A stretch of 64,000 bases of DNA from Nelumbo lutea (GCA_022828595.1 JAKGHH010000005.1:65219655-65283654); one strand, 5' to 3'. Positions 36,045-48,261 are shown, counted from the stretch's first letter. Numbers and translations: made by a program. Notes: a model not told the origin generated them from the sequence alone.

Positions 36045-36329
36045 TGTTGGGTTTGCAGTGGGAATCGGTGTTGGAATCAGATTCGAAATCCTTTGAAATC
36101 GGAATTGCAATCGCCTATTCACATAATCTGTTTGATTCAAATTAGAATGAGAATGAAAATTAGAATTAACAGAATGAGATTTCATTCTCAAATGAAAGAA
36201 AATAAATGACCATTCCTTCAAATGCAGGAATATTATTCTACCAAGAATGAAAATGGAATTGCAATTCTACCCAACCAAACAGCTAGAACTGAAATAATCA
36301 GACCCTATTCCTGTGAACCAAACGAAGCC
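36045..36329. mobile_element. Tourist-like MITE, ATTTGGTTTGC family, copy 1
   Basis: It begins TGTTGGGTTTGCAGTGGGAA and ends CTGTGAACCAAACGAAGCC, with TAA on each side. Subterminal GGAATTGnAATTCC motifs are shared with the elements at 49493 and 54962. Confidence 0.65.
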
Positions 36330-37717
36330 TAAGTCATTCAATTCACCCACTTGAATCCTAATCTGACAGCCCTTAAGTGATGTTGAACCATTAACACCAG
36401 TCAAATAGTGAAATAGATGGATTTGTTCGCTTTTTCTTCTTCTTTTGTTTTTTATTTTGTTTATATGATCCACAAGATCTAGAATACGATGTTTGAATAC
36501 TGTAAGCCATACAAACAAAAAAGAAAACTTTAAGTGTACATTGAAATGAGATGAAATGAAGACTAATTGAAGATGGCTCCGTTTTCAAGCAGTGAAGAAA
36601 TAAAAGGACAAACCGCCGTAAAGGGCAAGTCTGGTCAGCCACCAAAATGGACTTTTTTGCCCTATATTCCAGATTCCACCGATTGGAACCTGCTGCAAGA
36701 CATCAAGCACATGCTGAGCGGTGGGAATCCGATGACAATGTTAGGACGACTTGGTTTTCTGACCCACTTCAGGCCGTAGGAGACTAAGGAGGATACTAGA
36801 TACCCTCTCTCTGTCTATCTCATGATAGACATGAATAAGAGTAAAATATTAAGACCCAATTTTTGCATATATTTGTATTGTATTTTTTTCAAACTGAGCG
36901 TTAAAAAAATCTGATACAGAGACCTTCGTGTACCCACCATCTTTGTTTCAGGACAAGACATTGCTGAGTTATCCCGGGAACTGTTAATCCCAAGCCCTGT
37001 CCACTGTGGCAGGCAATGTCCCCCCAAACCCAATCTCTGTGAGGAAAAATCCCCTCTCCCTAAAACCCACCATGCCACCATACCTAATAAGCGTCTAGCG
37101 AATCAGGAAATTACCCAACGAGAATCTACTACAAGCATTGTTAGCCAAATTTAACTGCAAAGAAGAAAACTCCATTACCTATTACCTAATAGGCTAATAC
37201 CATGCCTTACCCGTGGCCGTGGGAAACGATTCCAAGTTTCCAACCAATTCAAGGTGGAGTGGACTGTGGAGGGCCTTGATTCACAGTTTGTCTGCTGTCT
37301 TTTCCCTTACCAAATTACCAATACATTCAACCTCTATATGCATGCAGCTTGTAGACTCTGATAAGTATGTTTTAGATAAGTTCATCACCACCAACTTATA
37401 AAAGGACAATCCTGGGGGAGAATCATCGGGTACTCCACTTCTATCAATTACTTCAACAATGAGCGGGAAAAGTTTACTGATGCTGCAATTGCCACTTGTC
37501 CTCATCAGGCTGCTCAAAATTTATTAAGGGCCTGCTTGTTTTTTGAATTTGGGAGTGGGAAAAGTTGGGCTAATAAGATTTTGGTTATCATTGATTAAGA
37601 TACTCGTGTTTTTTGTTTAAATTTATGTAAAGTTGATGAAAAATTTATTTTTCCTACGTATCACTTATTCCCATCAGGCAGATAAATAACTTTGGGACCT
37701 GGGTTAATTATCAATAC

Positions 37718-37915
37718 TTGGATGGGACAAAATTATCCCTTTCATTAATATTGGATTTTATAACTGAAATTGTTGTTGGCTTATTAGATACATTTTCCAG
37801 AAAATATTTGCAAAGCCCTCATTCGAGTTCTCACCATACAGATGGAAATGCAATGGCCCATTTGCTAGCTAGTTCATCATACATTCTCTTCTTCTCAAGG
37901 CCACCGTTGGTTTGA
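37718..37915 (+). pseudogene. Possible RNase H-like (RVT_3) relic
   Basis: The 65-codon frame ends with HTDGNAMAHLLASSSYILFF, which resembles the R/x-x-x-N-x-(V/M)-A-H-x-L-A signature near the C-terminus of plant RNase H-like domains from LINE-type elements. Upstream the frame has LLDTFSRKYL, plausible for the preceding helix. The D-E-D catalytic residues cannot be placed, and 37210-37500 shows no readable reverse transcriptase. The call rests on one motif. Confidence 0.3.
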
Positions 37916-37919
37916 CTCA

Positions 37920-39460
37920 CCTTCAGATTTCATTGTTTCGTCTTTCTTGTTTGTTTCACGTCATTTCTCGCTTAAACTCCCTATTTTTGTCGTTTGAACG
38001 GAATTGCGTTAAAAGAAGAAAAGAAAAGAAAAGCCTGTAGCTGTAAAACAACACATTAATTCCTTCACTTGTTACCTACAACTTTACAAGCGTCGTCTTA
38101 TCAGCCTCAACAAGTCAAAATTTGAAAATTGCTCTCACACCTACAGCATCAATGCAAGCACTGCCCAAGAGCCAAGATAATTAAACGAACCCAACAACTT
38201 CTGCTCCTACCCTAATGAAACCACCCTAATCTTATGGTCTCAGTTGCATGGCCCAAATCAACAGTAGCGAGCGATGCTCATCTATCTACTGGATGGAGAC
38301 TCGATACCGAAACAATCTTATACCAAATTAAGCGGTATCTTAAAAGTGATAATCTATCCATCCAAGTCCAAACTCACGGGAGAGAGTATAATACTCGGTT
38401 ATCCGTTTTTCAGATGTCATGCCTTTTCGGAATAAAGTAATAAACTTGGAAAACGAAATACAATTAGGGAACGCGAGATCAACCTGGAAAAACTTGGCGT
38501 TAAGTCCTACCATTTATTTACAAGGTCAAGATGATAACAACTTTGAGTTGCATCCATGCACGACACACGCTATCATGGACGTTGGGTAAAAGAGTAATCT
38601 TAACTAATATTCTAAAGACGAAACAAGCATTGAATTCTGAATGGAATAAGGTGTCAATTGTCATGCCGAGAAAAAGCTCCAAAAACAGCCTATTCTAAAA
38701 ACTTTTGGGGCTTCTGATAGGACGAGCCCCACAATAACAATACTCTAGAGACCATCCAACGGACTCAGATAATTCTATCTCATCTAAGCTATCTTTTCAC
38801 CCTGTAGCTGTAGGATGGTCGGTGACAGGTCAGGTTAAAGTTAAAACCCACGTCGTAAAAAGTGGATCCAGTTTTATTTTTTACTTTTTTAGGAAAAGTA
38901 GATAATCGAGTCAGTGAACCATAAAAAAGCCCATTACTATTAGTCAGTACTCGACAAAAGTGCAGGAACCTGTGTCTCCTGCTAAGTGCTACGCAAAAAC
39001 TCTGCCGAGTGCTCACATAACATCCATTCTCCCGTACATATGTAGTGCGTTCATTCGTTTAACATAGATACCCACCCACAACAGTAAAGCAGAACACAAA
39101 TTGGTGGAGTGATTAAAGGCTTCGAGCGATGCTGAACAATGATCAATGTGCGAAAAATAAGAGCTAACTCGGCTAAGAATATACATTAGTGAAAATGAAA
39201 AAGGAAAAAGTAGAACTTCCCCCAAACAGTGAGCAATGCACTTGGGCAAGCATATTTAGTTACGAGGAGTTGTTCAAAGTCACATTAGTTGCAATATCTA
39301 CATAATTAGGACTACCATAACTCCGACAACCCAGCTACCCAAATTCCTAACGAGATAATAAGCCAAGGAGAAATACATATGTTACAGAAACTGACGGAAG
39401 AGGACATATAACTACGATTATCTGTTAGCGCCGACAACCAAATACAATGCTTCTCTTTCA
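37920..39460. other. 3' flank of the SAP30-like gene
   Basis: The 3' UTR lies just below 39464; its end was not identified. The rest holds no recognised feature. Confidence 0.45.
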
Positions 39461-39463
39461 AGG

Positions 39464-42400
39464 TCAGTTGCACATAGTTTTCAGTCTTTTCGCAGCCTGG
39501 ACGAACCCCACTATAACCTGCAACTCGTCCAATTGCTGCATAAACAAAGTAAACTAATTCGGTTTCAAATGAATTTTGAGACAAAGCAAGCTCCTTCAAG
39601 GAAAGAGGGGTGTTGACATCTGAGTTCAGAAAAGTCAGACTTTACATTGATTGATATAGTTCTTTAATAGGAGATATATCTGATCTTTATTATTTCTTTT
39701 TTTTCCAAGATATTTTTATCCTTTAAAATGGGTGCTTCTTGACTATTACCCCTTCATCACAAAGAGTAAAGGACATGCCTAAATTGACCTTCCTTTCGTT
39801 TCAGTATTAATCTATACAGTTTACTAGTTCAAAGAATGGTTATTCCCATTATTAGAAACCGTTATATTATTCAATGGGTGCAAGAACAGATGAGATTTTT
39901 TGCATGAGTACCTGTGACATGAAATGCCTTTGAACAACATCAATCAACTGCTCCTTTGATGGGTTGGGGATGGCATCCACCTATAGAAGAAACAAATTTT
40001 ATTCAATAATTGTGGGAGAAATGTCCACAAATTACAACAAATAATTATTTATTCCTATATGGTATTAAGTAACTAGCCACTTGGCAACAGCACAATGGAA
40101 CTTACAAGATTGAAGTGTCGCCAATATCTCCATAATGCAGTCATTTCAAGTTTGCTGAGGTCAACCTTCTGCAGAAGACATCATTAGAAGTTTCACTAAA
40201 CACACAACAGAAATTGCTTGAGACTTATTATAACCTGTGAATCCTAAATTCTCTAGCTCTAGATTTACCAAAATAAATAGACATCATAAGAAGTTTCATA
40301 AAAAGACACACACCGTGGCACTTCGAGCAGGTGAAACAGATCCTTTGGACTGTGAATCATAAGAAAGAGACCGACTCATGGTCTTCTGAGATGAACCTAC
40401 TGATTTATGTGAGCGATGCCTGGATCTGTGGGACTTTTGGGTATCATTAGATGCTGCAAAGCATTAACAAAATACAAAAATTAAACGAAAGAAAGGGGTG
40501 CACAAGAGCACTATGAAAGGTACAGTAATAAAATCAAACCAAACTTTTGGGAACATTATGAAGGAAAACAAAGTACATAGTACAGACAAATTATACCCAA
40601 GTAACAAGGACAATTACTTTCCTCTTCCTCAAAAGAAAGTTTCCTAGCAGGCAGATCACATGGTAATCCAAACAAAACAAGGGGAGTTAGATCTCTCAGC
40701 CACACTAGCTAAGGCCAAGACCACTGAAAATTCCCACTTTTTCCTCTTTTTTCTTGTTTAAGGGTTTGGGAGGTTCGTTCATTTGGTCCCTCAATATGAA
40801 CCAATGAGAATGAAGCCAAAGAAACTTACCTAAATCTGAACCATTCCACTGCATATTTTCACACTCCAGGTCATCATCATCCTCATGACCTGTTGGTGCT
40901 TCAATCACACTAAGGGCATTCCTCTGAAGCTTCACCTCTATGCCATTGGTAAGAACCTGCAGTTTAGTGAATTCAGACAGATGAAAGACCACTCCAGGAG
41001 TCCAAGTACACAAAACCAAAAATTCAAAAAGGATATTGATATATGGACAGATATCGCAACCTACCATAGAGGACAACAAAAACAAAAGTACAGGTGTGAA
41101 AAGAAAAGAAAAGCTGAGGTTTTAGGTTTTGTCTTAGGGATCACATCTAGGTTACAACTCAAAAAGTTCTACCGGTGATCAAAAATCAAAATCAGGTGAA
41201 ATCATCCACAAAACAAGCTCCAATCTACCACAAAATAAATAGACTAAAAAGCTTTAGGGCAGTGACAAATTACACAAACATGCATCCAGTGGATATAAAT
41301 AATCACTTTGAAAAACATAACAATTCAAAATTTGAAGAATGAAAATAACTGCAAAAATACCATTGATTCAAATGAAGCCACCTATCCACAGTTAAGATAA
41401 TCATATAGACCACACTCAAATTCAATTGGCTGTGGGAAGCAAATCATGTTTTTTTCAAATCATTAAAAGTTTAAAGAGCATTTTTACAGTAATCCAGTAA
41501 ATCTACCATAAGCCAAGAAGCAAAGCAATTTCCAAAGGAGGGAAATTAGCAAGAAACATGAAAGAAACATCAACCAGAAAAGGAGGGAAAAAAGGCAAAC
41601 AAATCCGAAAAGAAGAATAAACCCAGAAACAAGCATCATCAAAATCCAGAACCCATTGAATGAGACCACATTTCTGTAGCATGTATTAGTGAAATCAAAA
41701 GCCTCAAGAATAGCCTACATGTGTTCAATCAAAACAAGTCCATGATCCAGAAATAAAAGCAGATGCCTGTTACACTGTCACAAACCCACTTTATCATTGA
41801 GCACTCCCGAAATTTATATCAGTGAAAATAAAAACCCCCAAAATAGATCACCAATATTCAATCAGAAACTCCAGCAGCTAGATACTAACAAAGAATAATT
41901 TAGTGACCAGAAAAACCTAAAAGCCCCTGAAATGAGTAGCGGATATCCATGCAGCAACAGATGCTTCCCCACTTTCCCCCACGCACACAGAGAGAATAAG
42001 GAAATGAAGAAAAAGGAAAAAAAAAAAAAACAAGACCATCCACAGGGCATGGAAACATCAATCCAGGAGAAATTTAGTCCAATATACCACGAACTCAAAA
42101 TTAGAAGGATAAAAGCATGAATCTTTAGGACTTGATCAAAGTCCACATATAGAAATCCAGATCCACGTATAAAACCCACATGTTAACCAAACCCAAATGA
42201 ACAATCCAATATCAATAAAGATTAAGTCATAAAAAGAAAATGTAATTCATGCAATAAGAAAAGTAACGAAAGAAACCAAATTCTGCAAATTGATCGAATA
42301 CAGAATAAGTGAATGCAACAGCAAGAAACAAAACAAAATCAAAGCGACAGTGGAAGGAGCACCAAATCCAAATAAATAACTAAAGTAAGAACCAACTAAT

Positions 42401-42794
42401 ACTAAAATGAAAAATCAATGTGAATTCTATCCAATTATCCCACATTGCACAAAACTCATCAAATCAAACCTCTCGAACAAAACCCCCAAACTTCTCTGAG
42501 AAACTACATTCAGTCTCAACCCAAAAAGGAAAGGCATTTCCCTAGGAACACCAAAATTCATAAATCAAATATCAAATTTCTAACAGAATTTACCAGCCAA
42601 TGCCAACCGCCAAGCCCAACAGCTTTCTTGACCACGCCTTGGAGTCCGACGAGGACGGATTTGGTACGATTATTACCAGTGACAACGACCTTGGTGTGAC
42701 GAGGAAGAACAGAGAGCTCCTCTTCGCTGCTTTCTCCGCAGCTCTGCAACTGCGAAAATCCTCCATTCACTGAACTCTCAACTGGCTCGAGCAT
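39464..42794 (-). CDS. AFR1: SAP30-like Sin3-binding protein (AFR family), six exons
   Basis: Exons are 42794-42594, 40956-40830, 40453-40314, 40168-40106, 39980-39912 and 39535-39464. All introns are GT-AG, and the phases join without a break into 223 codons plus TGA. Residues 20-110 carry the conserved plant N-terminal region (SEEELSVLPRHTKVVVTGNN, then GLGGWHWLVLTNGIEV) and an acidic run (HEDDDD, about 91-96). Residues 111-156 are a Ser/Arg-rich linker. Residues 157-217 match the SAP30 Sin3-binding domain: VDLSKLEMTALWRYWRHFNL, then NPSKEQLIDVVQRHF and LQVIVGFVQAAKR. By family knowledge these proteins join Sin3-histone deacetylase complexes in the nucleus; Arabidopsis AFR1 and AFR2 repress flowering genes this way. 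I cannot tell AFR1 from AFR2, so the symbol marks the family only. The start is the first ATG; a GTG-led upstream extension is not needed. The gene looks intact. Confidence 0.94.
40957..42593 (-). other. Long first intron of the SAP30-like gene
   Basis: This 1637-nt intron makes up about half of the gene. It starts GTAAAT on the minus strand, ends CTGCAG, and is T-rich on the coding strand, as plant introns are. Open frames inside it (for example 41484-41669 and 41862-42179) are low-complexity and resemble no protein I know. I see no transposon terminus in it. Confidence 0.85.
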
Positions 42795-43180
42795 TTCTTG
42801 TGGCCTCACCTTATCGAATTCACAACGAATTAAAATCAGATAACAAAATCGGCGATCAGAGCTCTAAATTGCATGAAACCGATAGATCGTGCATTGAAGA
42901 ATCCGTAATTGAATTTTTTAGGAATAAAAAAATTAGAAAACGAGGAGAAAATGAGGAAATTTAGAGGAGAAAAAACACAGACAGGAGAAGAAGTTAGACA
43001 GGGGGAGAGAGAGAGTGAGTTTGTGGGAAGAAATGGGAGTGACTGTGCTTTCCTTTTGTTTTCTTTATTTTTTTCTCCTGTTCTGAATCCCGACGACCCG
43101 AATGTTTCCAATAATTTGTTGCCACGTAAGGCCCAAGGGTTCGTTAATACAGCGCTCCGAGCTGAAGCTCGTTGCAAAGA
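42795..43180 (-). promoter_or_regulatory. 5' UTR and proximal promoter of the SAP30-like gene
   Basis: On the gene strand this stretch is rich in CT runs (complement of the GA-rich tract at 42930-43025), a common feature of plant core promoters and leaders. I see no TATA box close to the start codon; the nearest TATATA is near 43470, about 670 nt upstream. The limits are approximate. Confidence 0.35.
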
Positions 43181-43199
43181 CCGCTAGGGGTTATGTTTG

Positions 43200-44098
43200 G
43201 AGGGGATAGATGGTTTTGACTGTTTGACCACATGTGCCTAGTGGCTTTTAATTTGACTTAAATACCCTTGGCCGAAAAAGAGAAACGTCGAGAACCGTAA
43301 CGGAAACCGGAAATGCGTAGGCAGGGCCCACGAGGGGGGAGGGGGGACGTTTTCACTTTTTTTTGCTCCGATTCCGACCTCATCGTGGCCTTATCCGACA
43401 AACCGGGGCCCACTGACCGTGCGCCTCCAACTCCACCCATGTGCCCAACTAGTATAAAAATATCTCTACTATATATGGCTTTTCCCGCCAATGACAGGAT
43501 AAACAAAAACCAGCCATCGATCTCAGATGAGGAAAACACCAACCGTCCATTGGCGCGGGAAACAAAAAATCTAACCCATGGATTGGAGACTCTTACGATT
43601 TCTATAATTCTTATGTGGCAAACTGGCAACTGGCAACTGGCAACCCAACCTCACTCAAAATTCAAATGCTTCAGTTCAGCATGTAGAATAGAACAGAACA
43701 TTTTAATAAGCTTAGTACCCGACGCGATTGAATGAACCCGTCCTGTTTATGCATTAATTATTGCGGGATGAGATGATGATTGATTTAAGCAAAAAGTAAT
43801 GCCCTCCGGTTCACACATAATTACCGCAAGAACCTAACGATTGTAATTTGTAAATTGTAAACTTAGCGAATACATACAACGTCCATGGGATTGGATTTGG
43901 AGGCAATTACGGTACGGTGCGCCAGTAGCAAGCGGGCCCCACCTAATAACCGATAGCGAAAGCAGACAAACCAGCATGGGCCCCCTTCATATATGAGGTC
44001 AGATACCTGACTGCTAAACCCTAAGACAGCGTTGACATGATCCTGTTCACGAGAGCCCATTACCGCTGCCTGATTCTCAGTTTTATTATGTGATCCTA

Positions 44099-44141
<43 letters not shown>

Positions 44142-45660
44142 TCACCCATCGGCATCGTGTCCGTGTGTGCCACAATGGAATGGAATCTTGACTTGGATGC
44201 ATCTGCTGCTTAAATCGGGTGGGTGGGGTCCCTTGTCCCTTCGGCTTTGGGACAATAACAAATAAGTCGATGGGTAAATTTGTCAAAAAAAAAATCAACA
44301 GAATGGTCAGGCCTAGCGGAGTTTGTTTGGGCCTGGGGTTTTATAAACTAAAACTAGTGCTTTGTAGTTCAAAATTCAAACAAGTGTGGATGGTCCTAGA
44401 TCATGGACGCCCATTCATCAATGTTGGAATTTGGATGCCAACACCACCGACCAGTGACCAAGAAATAACAATCCGATTATTTATTTTAAAATGTCTACTA
44501 CCACCTACACCTGCACCTAGTACCACTTTCACTCGTGGTAAATTTCTTTAATTAATTAAGCATATCACAATCCATCAATCCCGAGAGCGTGATGAACTTA
44601 TTTCGCTCCTTCAATTAACCAAATGAAATGACCGATCCATTGTTTGTCGGTTTCCGTCCCCTCGTGGTTTTATTTTGCTATATATTAAACCTTGCAAGTT
44701 GCACCAGCCCAAAAACCAATAAACTGGAGTAAACCTTGCAAGTTTCATCTCTATTAAAGCGGTTTGCTATTGGATATATTTTTTTTAAACAAAACTTGAC
44801 GGGACAGAACCGATCTTCTTCTTAATTCAGCGTCCGGTTCAACTTTCAAAGTGTTCTTCCACGATAAGTAATAACGATTTGATGGACCATACCATATGGT
44901 CTGTTGGATTTATTTGATCGAGTATGGGCCGGCCTCCATGGACCATGATGGCCTCCCTTTTTTCAACAGATTCCTATCTATACATGTCACAACTCGCAAC
45001 TGCTTGAGTAATGAGTAGGGGAGATTAGAGTATGATCTCGAAAGAAACATCCTAATAACACTGACATTTGAACCGCACATTGGGAATATCTCCTAGGCCG
45101 GATGTGTTTTCAGTGTATACGCGATTTTTGCTTTCAAGAGAATCCCAAAAACCATCCCATTTTAACGCGAGCAAAAGCCACAAACATGTTATAGTAACAG
45201 CATTCTTTCCCATTCATCCATGCTTTAAAAGTTTGAAAGTTCAAAAAACTCTCAAGTCTGAACCCTCATTCCTTCTTCTTACCAGTATTCTCACGAGTGA
45301 CGGCAGCGTGCAACAAAACTCAAACCCAGGCTAGGCTCTTGGTTTAAAAGAATCAATGAATCAAATGTAGCAGAAACCATGAATCCATCATTGTTTTAGT
45401 CTAAAAACAATGCCCAGGCAGTGGACTTAGGGCTGTAAGCAAAGGGAAAGAGTTTATATACCTTGCTCAGAGATTATCCCTTTCTTTATTGAGTACCCAC
45501 AGTTTAATCCCCAACTTCAATCCCCTTTTTCTTCGAAAGAGGAAAGTTTGTGCTTTTTTATTTTTCAGATGGGTTCGAGCCTAATTCTTGAATAGCTTTA
45601 ACCTTAGTTCAACCCAATTATAAATTCTTTAATAAACCATACTTATATAAATATAAATAT
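43200..45660. other. Upstream flank of the SAP30-like gene
   Basis: A GGGGGGAGGGGGG tract (about 43333) and overlapping open frames on both strands (43258-43735) without family features. ATTGGGAATATCTCC at 45080 is a lone family-1 hairpin arm. Confidence 0.4.
44098..44141. repeat. (AAT)14 microsatellite
   Basis: Pure TAA/AAT trinucleotide run. Confidence 0.95.
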
Positions 45661-45662
45661 TC

Positions 45663-45663
<1 letters not shown>

Positions 45664-45688
<25 letters not shown>
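45664..45688. repeat. (AT)12 microsatellite
   Basis: Pure AT run. Confidence 0.95.
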
Positions 45689-45694
<6 letters not shown>

Positions 45695-45885
45695 GCATAT
45701 CGATTTTTAGTGCAGATAAATTGACTAAGCCGAACCACAACAATGCTCGCATCTAACTGCCCAACAAGCTACAGAACATATTGAATGAGAACTTAACTAC
45801 ACGTCTTAAATGACAGGTGGCATGGTTTTCTTCTGTTGGGACCAGATTCGAACTCCATGTAAATAACACAAGATGGGACCCGGAT

Positions 45886-46010
45886 TCAGTCAATGCAAGG
45901 CTCGCTCCAACAACCCTTGCAATGGAATATCTCCTATAAAATAAAATACAAAAATATAGAAATATTTCCAATGCAAGGTGATGAGGGCAGATTTGGCCCT
46001 CCAGTGAAAT
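45886..46010. repeat. Hairpin MITE, family 1, diverged copy
   Basis: The left side TTCAGTCAATGCAAGG and CCTTGCAATGGAATATCTCC, a ~35-bp AT-rich loop, then GAAATATTTCCAATGCAAGG and a right end GGCCCTCCAGTGAA repeat the plan of the element at 51-209. A matching outer end (TTTTGCATTGACTGAAG) lies at 47930-47946, on the far side of the minisatellite block. Confidence 0.55.
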
Positions 46011-46059
46011 TGTGATACGTGGCACCTCGTGACAACTAGGAAAACACCCAGCCAATAAA

Positions 46060-46440
46060 TTTACGAAGTTGGTGACCCACCCGGGCACTAGTCTGGCCAG
46101 CCTGGCGCGACCTGTGCGCGGCTTGATGCGCGCCTGCGCGACCTGCACGGCGCGCACGCGCGGCCTACGTGAACTACGCACGGCACGTGCGCGGCCTGCG
46201 CGACCTAGCCGACCTGGACCAGCCTAGACACTGACCCGCCGACTGACACAGGCGCCAGCTTGACGACCTGATCTAGACACTGACCCGCTGACTGACACAG
46301 GCGCCGACCTGATGATCTGGCCTAGACACTGACCCGCCGACTGACGCAGGCACCCCTCTGACAACCCGGCCCAGGTGCCGACCTGGACGCCTGACACAAG
46401 CGCCAGCTTGACGACCTCGAGGAGTTCACCACCGTACCCC
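46060..46440. repeat. GC-rich block with 49-bp tandem repeat, 3 copies
   Basis: Copies start CTAGACACTGACCCGC at 46224, 46273 and 46322. Upstream (46098-46220) is CG-rich DNA built of GCGCGACCTG motifs. The composition is sharply different from the AT-rich surroundings. Probably the U3-like part of the LTR-like feature that follows. Confidence 0.75.
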
Positions 46441-46680
46441 GGTTCTGACAGGATGCGACGAGTCTTACCATTTGGAGGCTTTTCACCCACCTAACTCGCG
46501 AGGACTCCGGTATATAAAGACCTCACCCCCAAAAGGGGAGGGAAGAAAAAGAAAGAGAAGTGACCCTACTCTCTATCTCTCTCATATTATCTTCAAAGCT
46601 CTCTACAATAAGAGTGCTAACTTAAGCATCGGAGAGCCCCCACCGGGAAAATGCCCCCGGGACCTCTGATTCAGTTCTCA
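46440..46680 (+). mobile_element. LTR-like promoter and R-U5 segment (Ty3-type)
   Basis: It holds a TATA box (GGTATATAAAGACC, about 46510), then CACCCCCAAAAGGGGAGGG, and at about 46605-46670 AAGAGTGCTAACTTAAGCAT, CGGAGAGCCCC and a GGGCCTCTGATTCAG-like stretch. The AACTTAAGCATCGGAG signature occurs in the R-U5 part of many plant Ty3/gypsy LTRs. No gag or pol was found nearby and no second LTR is in the window. Confidence 0.5.
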
Positions 46681-47090
46681 CAGGTCCTTCAGCTCCCTTC
46701 GCCTACAAGGAGGAGGAAAAGATGGAGTTCTCGGAGGTCCCTTAGCTTCCGTCGCCTACAAGGAGGAGGAAAAGATGGAGTTCTCGGAGGTCCCTTAGCT
46801 TCCGTCGCCTACAAGGAGGAGGAAAAGATGGAGTTCTCGAAGGTCCCTCAGCTCCCGCCACCTACAAGGAGGAGGAAAAGATGGAGTTCTGGGAGGTCCC
46901 TTAGCTCCCGCTGCCTACAAGGAGGAGGAAAAGGTTGAGTTCTCGGAGGTCCCTCAGCTCCCGCCACCTACAAAGAGGTGGAAAAGATGGAGTTCTCGCA
47001 GGTCTCTCAGCTCCCGCCACCTACAAAGAGGAGGAAAAGATGAAGTTCTCGCAGGTCCCTCATCTCCCGTAGCCTACAAAGGAAAGAAGA
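46666..47090. repeat. Tandem 53-bp repeat, 8 copies
   Basis: CCTACAA(G/A)G recurs every 53 bp at 46702, 46755, 46808, 46861, 46914, 46967, 47020 and 47073. Units also contain GATGGAGTTCTCGGAGGTCC. As 53 is not a multiple of 3, any frame through it rotates, so coding is unlikely. Confidence 0.93.
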
Positions 47091-47162
47091 CCACCTCATG
47101 TTCAGGGCAGTCGGATTGCGCCGCACCAGGGAGCTCCAACATTCTCTAAGGCATCGCCGGCC

Positions 47163-47815
47163 TAGTAGGGAGTTCGCTAGGCAGTTCGCCACCAGGGAGC
47201 TCGCCACTAGGGAGTTCGCTAGGCAGTTCGCCACCAGGGAGCTCGCCACTAGGGAGTTCGCCACCAGGCAGTTCGCCCCTAGACAGTTCACCACCAAGGA
47301 AGTTCGCCCCCAAGCAGTTCACCACCAGGGAGCTCGCCCCCAGGGAGTTCGCCACCAGGCAGTTTGCCCCTAGGCAGTTCGCCACCAGGCAGTTCGTCCC
47401 CAGGCAGTTTGCCACCAAGGCAGTTCGCCCCCAGGCAGTTCGCCACCAGGGTGTTCGCCACCAGGCAGTTCATCCCAAGACAGTTCGCCACCAAGGCAGT
47501 TCGCCCCTAGGCAGTTCGCCACCAGGGAGTTCGCCACCAGGCAGTTCATCCCAAGACAGTTCGCCACCAAGGCAGTTCGCCCCAGGCAGTTCGCCACCAG
47601 GGAGTTCGCCACCAGGCAGTTCATCCCAAGACAGTTCGCCACCAAGGCAGTTCGCCCCAGGCAGTTCGCCACCAAGGCAGTTTGCCCCTAGGCAGTTCGC
47701 CACCAGGGAGTTCGCCACCAGGCAGTTCGCCACCAAGGCAGTTCGCCATCAAGCAGTTCATCACCAAGCAGTTCTCCCCCAGGGAGTTCACCACCAAGTA
47801 GCTCGTCACTAAGGC
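47163..47815. repeat. 15-bp minisatellite (~43 units) with 75-bp higher-order repeat
   Basis: The unit is close to GGCAGTTCGCCACCA, with variants CCCCTA, CATCCCAAG and GGGAGTTC. A five-unit block repeats at 47462, 47537 and 47612 (75-76 bp apart), showing higher-order duplication. Several long frames run through it on both strands because the unit is 15 bp and lacks stops (for example RQFAT on the plus strand and GGELP on the minus). I do not call these genes. Confidence 0.93.
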
Positions 47816-47987
47816 ACGCCACCACTGGGTCAAATAACGAGGTACTTTGCCAAAAAATTTTACATCACAAAACATTGGTACGTGGCCGAAAACGGTTACA
47901 TCACAAGGCTATAAAAGTTGTTTGAACACCGTTTTGCATTGACTGAAGCGGATCTCCACAAGATGAATTAAGGTAATTCCTAGTAGC

Positions 47988-48261
47988 TAAGGTTCAAAGT
48001 ATCGATTCGATACAAATTTTGGCCATATTGTATCGGCATTTAGAAACAACCAAAGCTCTTTTTTTTTTTACTTTTTTTTTTTCAAATTTTGGTTATTTGA
48101 AAAGATTTTAACATGCTTTTTGTTATTAAAAAAATTGAAATCCAAAACACCTGGAAACAGGCGTATCGGATTGTATCGTTTTCAAAAGATACAATACGAT
48201 ACATCTAATATAGCTTTTACGATATGATACAGGGCATATTTTATCGATACTTTGAACCATA
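47988..48261. mobile_element. hAT-type MITE, 274 bp
   Basis: Ends TAAGGTTCAAAGTATCGAT and ATCGATACTTTGAACCATA are inverted repeats. Flanks CTAGTAGC (47980-47987) and CCAGTAGC (48262-48269) match at 7 of 8. The interior is full of GATACAATACGATAC motifs. Confidence 0.85.

Noticed and set aside
41862..42179. 105-codon minus frame
   Set aside because: It is inside intron 1 of the SAP30-like gene and is Ser/Phe-rich as T-rich introns are.
43258..43735. Overlapping 123- and 140-codon frames on opposite strands
   Set aside because: Both lie in GC-richer upstream DNA, lack family features and have no exon partners.
46651..46938. 95-codon plus-strand frame with Arg-rich repeats
   Set aside because: It runs through the 53-bp repeat, whose length rotates the frame every unit.
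47007..47875. Several overlapping frames of 80-100 codons on both strands
   Set aside because: They are the 15-bp minisatellite read in different frames. No motif, start context or conserved domain supports a protein.
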